From an uncultured Bacteroides sp. (lineage in GTDB: Bacteria > Bacteroidota > Bacteroidia > Cytophagales > Cyclobacteriaceae): a DNA stretch of 64,000 bases. The notes below the pieces were generated by a model that saw only the letters and a program-made list of their open reading frames with translations, made no database searches and was not told the DNA's origin. Of the stretch, positions 59,804 to 64,000 are shown piece after piece. The position numbers were made by a program, and so were the translations under genes. Each line of letters begins with the position of its first letter. Position 1 is the first letter of the stretch. Where the stretch lies: assembly GCA_902168185.1 (NCBI GenBank), contig CABHOV010000032.1, positions 1 to 64,000 on the forward strand, written 5' to 3'.

Positions 59804-61024
59804 CTATTCATATCGCAAGGCTACAATCGGGTCCAGAGACGCTGCTTTACGCGCAGGGTACCACCCGAAGAAAATCCCTGTGATGGCACATACTGCAAAG
59901 GAAATCACCAGCGACTGCGTTGTAACCACGGTTGGCCAATGCATAAGGTTTGAAACAAGCAGTGTACTGCCAAGGCCCAGTGCTACACCGATCAATCCTC
60001 CGGTGATGCTGATGAGAATAGCTTCCACTAAAAACTGCAAAAGTATATCTATACCTCGTCCACCCACTGCCATGCGCAAACCAATTTCACGGGTACGTTC
60101 CGTTACCGATACATACATAATGTTCATAATACCGATCCCTCCGATCACCAAAGATATACTTGCAATGGCCACCAGCAATACCGTTAGAATTTCACTTGTG
60201 GAACTAAACGTAGAGATCAGCTCTTGCTGCGAGCGCACATTAAAATCGTCTTCATCGGTGGCTCCCAGTTTATGAGATGTGCGCAGGATCGATGCCATTT
60301 CAAGGGAAGCCTGCTCCGCTATTTCTTCACTCCTGGCAGAGGCTGTTATTGACTGCAAATGTGTTGATGCCTGAATGCGTTTCTGCACGGTAGTGTACGG
60401 GGCAAGAATAACATCGTCCTGATCCTGTCCAAATGTATTCTGCCCTTTCTCTGCCAGTATACCAATTACCTTAAATGGTATTTTATTATACCGTATTGTC
60501 TTACCAAGGGGATCTTCACCGTTCTTGAAGATATTCTCCACAACCGTCTGTCCGATAACAACAACTTTGGAGGCAGATGAGACATCTTTTTCCGTAAATA
60601 TACTTCCTCTCTGTACGGACAGCTTGCGAATATTCAGGTACTGCGGATTCACGCCATAAATAGAAGTAGGCCAGTTGTTCGCACCGAAAATTACCTGGCC
60701 ACTGCCATTTACCTGCGGCGATATATCCGTCAGCGTTGTATTCTTTTCTTTTAATGCTTTATAGTCTGCGAGTGTTAATGTTTGCGACTGGCTGAAATCC
60801 TGCTGCACGCCACCCCGTGAATCACTACCAGGCTGCACAAAGAGCATGTTAGAACCCATACCGGAGATTTGATTCTTGATGCTCTGCTTGGATCCTTCTC
60901 CAATTGCTAGCATCGCGATAACGGAGGCAACACCTATAATGATACCCAGCATGGTAAGAAATGCACGAAGTCTGTTGCGTTGCAAAGCCTTCCATGCTAT
61001 CTTAAAAAGATTGATTGTTTTCAT
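59804..61024 (-). CDS. MacB-like ABC permease of the efflux operon
   Basis: A 406-residue permease with MacB topology: TM1 (about 20-42), a periplasmic core domain (45-270) and three FtsX helices (about 278-390, with REIGLRMAVGGRGIDIL as the coupling region). It has no fused ATPase, so the ATPase 12 nt upstream is its partner. Together with the adaptor and the TolC-like protein it forms a tripartite exporter. Substrate unknown (macrolides, peptides and lipids are known for the family). Confidence 0.92.
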   Translation of the reverse strand: MKTINLFKIAWKALQRNRLRAFLTMLGIIIGVASVIAMLAIGEGSKQSIKNQISGMGSNMLFVQPGSDSRGGVQQDFSQSQTLTLADYKALKEKNTTLTDISPQVNGSGQVIFGANNWPTSIYGVNPQYLNIRKLSVQRGSIFTEKDVSSASKVVVIGQTVVENIFKNGEDPLGKTIRYNKIPFKVIGILAEKGQNTFGQDQDDVILAPYTTVQKRIQASTHLQSITASARSEEIAEQASLEMASILRTSHKLGATDEDDFNVRSQQELISTFSSTSEILTVLLVAIASISLVIGGIGIMNIMYVSVTERTREIGLRMAVGGRGIDILLQFLVEAILISITGGLIGVALGLGSTLLVSNLMHWPTVVTTQSLVISFAVCAITGIFFGWYPARKAASLDPIVALRYE

Positions 61025-61036
61025 ATACTATATATA

Positions 61037-61795
61037 CTAATCCTGCATTTTAAATGTCTCTTCCGCGGGCAGCTGCGCCAACGCCTGTGCCGCACTGGCT
61101 ACCGCTTCAACGGGATAATCTTTTACGATGTGACCATCGCGCAAAACAATAGTGCGCTTACTGAATAGTGCTATATCGGGCTCGTGCGTTACAAAGGCAA
61201 TGGTTTTTCCCTGGGAATTCAATTCCTGAAACAACGCCATGATCCCGTACGAGGTTCGCGTATCGAGGTTTCCCGTTGCTTCATCTGCTAATATCAGGAC
61301 AGGGTTATTTACCAGCGCGCGTGCAATGGCAACACGCTGTTGCTGTCCACCGGAAAGTTGATTTGGTGTATGATGAAGTCGTGACGACAATCCTACCAAA
61401 CGCAACGCCTCGACTGCACGCTCTCTTCTTTCTTTGGAAGATATAGCTCCGTTATACATCAGCGGAAGCTCAACATTTTCCAGCGCTGTCGTGCGGGGCA
61501 GTAAATTATAGGACTGAAAAATAAATCCGATCTTTTCGTTTCGTATGCGGGCCAGTTCATTCTTTGAAAGATTACGAACCGGTATACCGTCAATTTTATA
61601 GGAGCCTGTGTTGGGTTGATCAAGACATCCCAATACATTGAGCAAGGTTGATTTTCCGGAACCACTCGTCCCCATGATGGTTACAAACTCTCCCTGTGCA
61701 ACCGAGAAAGATATACCTTTCAGCGCACGCACCACTTCTGTGCCCATGATAAACTCACGCTTGAGATTTTCAATTTCAATGATCTTCTTTTCCAT
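61037..61795 (-). CDS. MacB/LolD-type ABC transporter ATPase
   Basis: A 252-residue ATPase with Walker [11 protein letters not shown]-loop [11 protein letters not shown], signature [15 protein letters not shown], Walker [13 protein letters not shown] and H-loop FVTHEPD. The C-terminal 25 residues are Ala/Glu rich and extra. It is encoded between the adaptor (2 nt) and the permease (12 nt). Confidence 0.93.
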   Translation of the reverse strand: MEKKIIEIENLKREFIMGTEVVRALKGISFSVAQGEFVTIMGTSGSGKSTLLNVLGCLDQPNTGSYKIDGIPVRNLSKNELARIRNEKIGFIFQSYNLLPRTTALENVELPLMYNGAISSKERRERAVEALRLVGLSSRLHHTPNQLSGGQQQRVAIARALVNNPVLILADEATGNLDTRTSYGIMALFQELNSQGKTIAFVTHEPDIALFSKRTIVLRDGHIVKDYPVEAVASAAQALAQLPAEETFKMQD

Positions 61796-61797
61796 GG

Positions 61798-63051
61798 TTA
61801 TTTCTTTTTACTTCCCGGAGGCTTCGGCATAAAAGGGCTTTCACTTGTAGCTTCATTCTCTGCTGTGGGTTGCGCTGAAACAACATTCATGGAGAGCACA
61901 ACTTCATCCCCTTCCCTCAATCCATCCAACACTTGCACTACTACACCATCACTGGTCCCGATGTGAATTGTACGCTCCTGAATGTTATCCCCCTCTTTCA
62001 CCCACACGGTTTTCTCCTCGCCCTGCTGACTTATATATACCTTGTAGTTTGCCGGCACATTACGTACCTGCTTTATTATATTCTGCTCAGGTGCGGCATG
62101 GCGTTGCTCCTGGTAGGCGCTCAACACTTGCGGATCGGGTTTAAAACTTAATGCCTTTGAATCCAGCGTGAGTACATCTTTAATCTCCAGGGTATATATT
62201 GAAATACTCGCTGTTAAACCCGGCATCAGTTTCCCGTCCTGGTTATCGGCTTTAATAATCACTGTATAGGTAATCACATTCGATTCCTCTACAGGTTCCA
62301 GACGCACTTGCGTTATCGTGCCGGAGAATTCATCTTCCGGATAGGCATCCACTGTAAACACTACACGCTGCCCCAGCTTTACCTGCCCGATGTCGGCTTC
62401 ATCGACATCCGCCTCAACCTGCATCTGCTTCAAATCCTGCGCAATGGTAAACAGGGTTGGTGTGCTATAACTGGCCGCTACAGTTTGCCCTACATCTACT
62501 GAGCGGGAAACCACTACGCCATCAATGGGTGAATATATACTTGCGTAACTTAAATTCGTTCTTGCTCTGCTGAGATCAGACCGCTTTTGATCCGCTATAC
62601 CTTTTGCATTATTCAGTTTATAGAGTGCTTCTTCGTAGTCCGTGTCGCTCACAACTTTACCATCATGAAGTTTAGCGATCCGGTCAAAGCTCTTCTGCTG
62701 ATAGTCCTGCTCATTTAATGCTGTATTCAGTGCGGCCGTTGCCTCAGCCACGGTTGCCTTTAACGCGGTCTTGTCCAATTCAGCAATCAGTTGTCCCGCT
62801 TTCACCGTTGCATTATAATCGACATATATATGATCGATCACACCTGACACCTGCGTTCCGACTTCAACTTGTCTTATCGGCTCCACAGTGCCTGTTGCTG
62901 TTATCACCGTGCTGATAGTGCCGGTCTTTACTGCCGTAGTTTCCACTACGATAGATGTATCTTCGGATGAAAACCAGATCTTGTAGACCGCGGCAGAGAC
63001 TATGATGGCACCCCCTATATAGATCAATATCTTTTTAAGTTTCGTATTCAT
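61798..63051 (-). CDS. MacA/HlyD-type periplasmic adaptor protein
   Basis: A 417-residue membrane-fusion protein: N-terminal anchor (about 8-27), barrel-sandwich (lipoyl) halves around VEVGTQVSGVIDHIYVDYNA and SPIDGVVVSRSVDVGQTV, a coiled hairpin between them (about 95-165), beta-barrel and a membrane-proximal domain with EKTVWVKEGD. It links the MacB-like permease to the TolC-like channel encoded 3 nt upstream. Confidence 0.92.
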   Translation of the reverse strand: MNTKLKKILIYIGGAIIVSAAVYKIWFSSEDTSIVVETTAVKTGTISTVITATGTVEPIRQVEVGTQVSGVIDHIYVDYNATVKAGQLIAELDKTALKATVAEATAALNTALNEQDYQQKSFDRIAKLHDGKVVSDTDYEEALYKLNNAKGIADQKRSDLSRARTNLSYASIYSPIDGVVVSRSVDVGQTVAASYSTPTLFTIAQDLKQMQVEADVDEADIGQVKLGQRVVFTVDAYPEDEFSGTITQVRLEPVEESNVITYTVIIKADNQDGKLMPGLTASISIYTLEIKDVLTLDSKALSFKPDPQVLSAYQEQRHAAPEQNIIKQVRNVPANYKVYISQQGEEKTVWVKEGDNIQERTIHIGTSDGVVVQVLDGLREGDEVVLSMNVVSAQPTAENEATSESPFMPKPPGSKKK

Positions 63052-63054
63052 GAT

Positions 63055-64000
63055 TTAGAGTTTAATAATATTTCCCTGATAAAACTGAAGCAGTTGATAG
63101 TACAGTATAGCCGTATATTTAGCCTGTACATATTTTTGTTGTGCTGACAAATAGGTATTCTGACTGATGAGCAGATCCACTGTATTGGTTGCACCAACTT
63201 CATACTGCTGCCTGGCCAGATCGTATGCCATTTTCGCGGCTTCCACCTCAGCCGATGTTGCGTCCATTGCGCTTTGTGCAGCCGTTGCACTCTGGTGAGC
63301 ATTCTCAATTTTCTTATAGAGTTCCTTTCGGGATGAAGAGACATCCAGTTCTGCGGACTGAATCGCGATGCGTGCGTTTTGCACGTTGGTACGCGTTTGA
63401 AGGTTGTTAAATATAGGTATACTTAATGACAGACCGAGCCGTTGATTGAAGTTGCTGTTAAACTGCTCGGAGAAAGTATAGCCTTGTGTATTGGTATACC
63501 CGGAAGATAAACCTCCCGTTAAAGATAACGTTGGCTGATAGCTAGCCCGTCCTATTTTATAATCGAGCGTAGCAATGTTCATTTGCAACGTACTCGATTT
63601 TATCTCCGGCATAGAAGCAAGCGCCTCCTTGTATACAGTATATTTATCAGGAATCACAATCATGGCTTCCTGTTCTTGGGAAGGAAACATCAACTCAAAA
63701 GATTGCTCGGGTTCAAGCTCCAGCAATTGTTTAAGCGTTAACACCTGCTGATCGAAAGAATTCCGGGCCGTCACCAAAGTATATTTATCGCTGGCCAATT
63801 GTGATTTCACATCTGCTAAATCCTTTAGCGCTACCGAGCCTGCATCATAGAGTGCCTGCGAGCGTTGTGCCTGTGCTTCCGAGGCTTTCAGATTTATCTC
63901 CGCTATAGCGATGCCTTCTTTATAGTATAGTGCCTGGAGGTATGCTTCCGTTACCTGCAGCGATATATCATTCTTCGCCTCTGCCACATAGTATGAATTC
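63055..64000 (-). CDS. TolC-family outer-membrane efflux protein (N-terminus beyond window)
   Basis: About 315 visible residues of a TolC/OMF protein. The frame stays open to the window edge (SYYVAEAKND), so the signal peptide and first third are missing. Long amphipathic helices rich in Ala/Gln (AEINLKASEAQAQRSQALYD) and repeats such as LGLSLSIPIFNNLQTRTNVQ and YEVGATNTVDLLISQNTYL are typical. First visible gene of the efflux operon. Confidence 0.9.
   Translation of the reverse strand, partial: NSYYVAEAKNDISLQVTEAYLQALYYKEGIAIAEINLKASEAQAQRSQALYDAGSVALKDLADVKSQLASDKYTLVTARNSFDQQVLTLKQLLELEPEQSFELMFPSQEQEAMIVIPDKYTVYKEALASMPEIKSSTLQMNIATLDYKIGRASYQPTLSLTGGLSSGYTNTQGYTFSEQFNSNFNQRLGLSLSIPIFNNLQTRTNVQNARIAIQSAELDVSSSRKELYKKIENAHQSATAAQSAMDATSAEVEAAKMAYDLARQQYEVGATNTVDLLISQNTYLSAQQKYVQAKYTAILYYQLLQFYQGNIIKL

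Noticed and set aside
1-64000. CRISPR arrays, insertion sequences, tRNA or rRNA genes, phage genes
   Set aside because: No spaced direct-repeat series, transposase or integrase translation, cloverleaf or rRNA-like stretch was seen in reading through the window.

Overview
The window reads as chromosomal DNA of a Bacteroidota bacterium, most likely a soil or freshwater member of the Cytophagales. This is an inference from family content, not from a marker gene: there is no rRNA or tRNA here. The supporting features are a SusC/SusD pair, a TonB receptor with a DUF4374 lipoprotein, FtsX-type two-domain permeases, LytS/LytTR signalling, lipoproteins with short lipoboxes, and promoters of the TTG / TAnnTTTG type.

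Layout. Positions 1-11086 are GC-richer and look like a sugar-acid (aldonate-type) utilisation locus: an IlvD/Edd dehydratase (cut by the window edge) with a GntP permease on the plus strand, then on the minus strand a SusC/SusD pair and a second operon of BASS-family transporter, RraA-like protein and enolase-superfamily dehydratase. The two minus-strand operons carry the same gapless upstream element, which suggests co-regulation. Both enzymes of the second operon have export signals. Positions 11647-14055 hold a CE1-type esterase, a small membrane protein and an alpha/beta hydrolase lipoprotein, followed by decayed DNA that includes a DUF4268 relic.

Positions 14992-24103 form the most interesting segment: a nine-gene same-strand cluster around a 68-residue precursor-like peptide with four cysteines in an acidic C-terminal part. 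The genes are a LuxR-type regulator, a sulfotransferase, the peptide, a membrane-anchored DUF4221-like protein, a CxxC lipoprotein, a JmjC/cupin_4 oxygenase, a degenerate nucleotidyltransferase-like protein, a signal peptidase I and an FtsX-type permease. I propose that it makes and secretes a modified peptide. I do not recognise it as any described class.

Positions 24184-28450 carry an alpha/beta hydrolase and a kinase-less CHASE/GAF/PAS sensor with a small partner. Positions 28974-34438 are the imuA-imuB-dnaE2 mutagenic repair cassette with a palindrome against its -7 box. Positions 34544-40242 hold a SnoaL-like lipoprotein, an AraC regulator, a DUF1579-like protein, a LysR-methyltransferase fusion, an S41 peptidase lipoprotein and a barrel protein. 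Positions 40433-45470 are an iron/siderophore operon (TonB receptor, DUF4374, PepSY protein, 58-residue membrane protein) under a promoter framed by two palindromes. Positions 45733-50145 carry a UvrA-like ATPase, a 37-residue membrane protein and a SUKH-LRR protein. Positions 50578-57693 contain orphan genes and a two-component system next to a DM13 lipoprotein. Positions 57912-64000 hold a LytTR/LytS pair next to a MacAB-TolC type efflux operon that runs off the window.

Small-scale oddities include a 49-bp near-copy of an imuB segment at 57859-57907, a roughly 100-bp diverged repeat shared between 25237-25331 and 48318-48419, and a strong context rule for isoleucine codons in the sulfotransferase gene that is absent from the first gene of the window.
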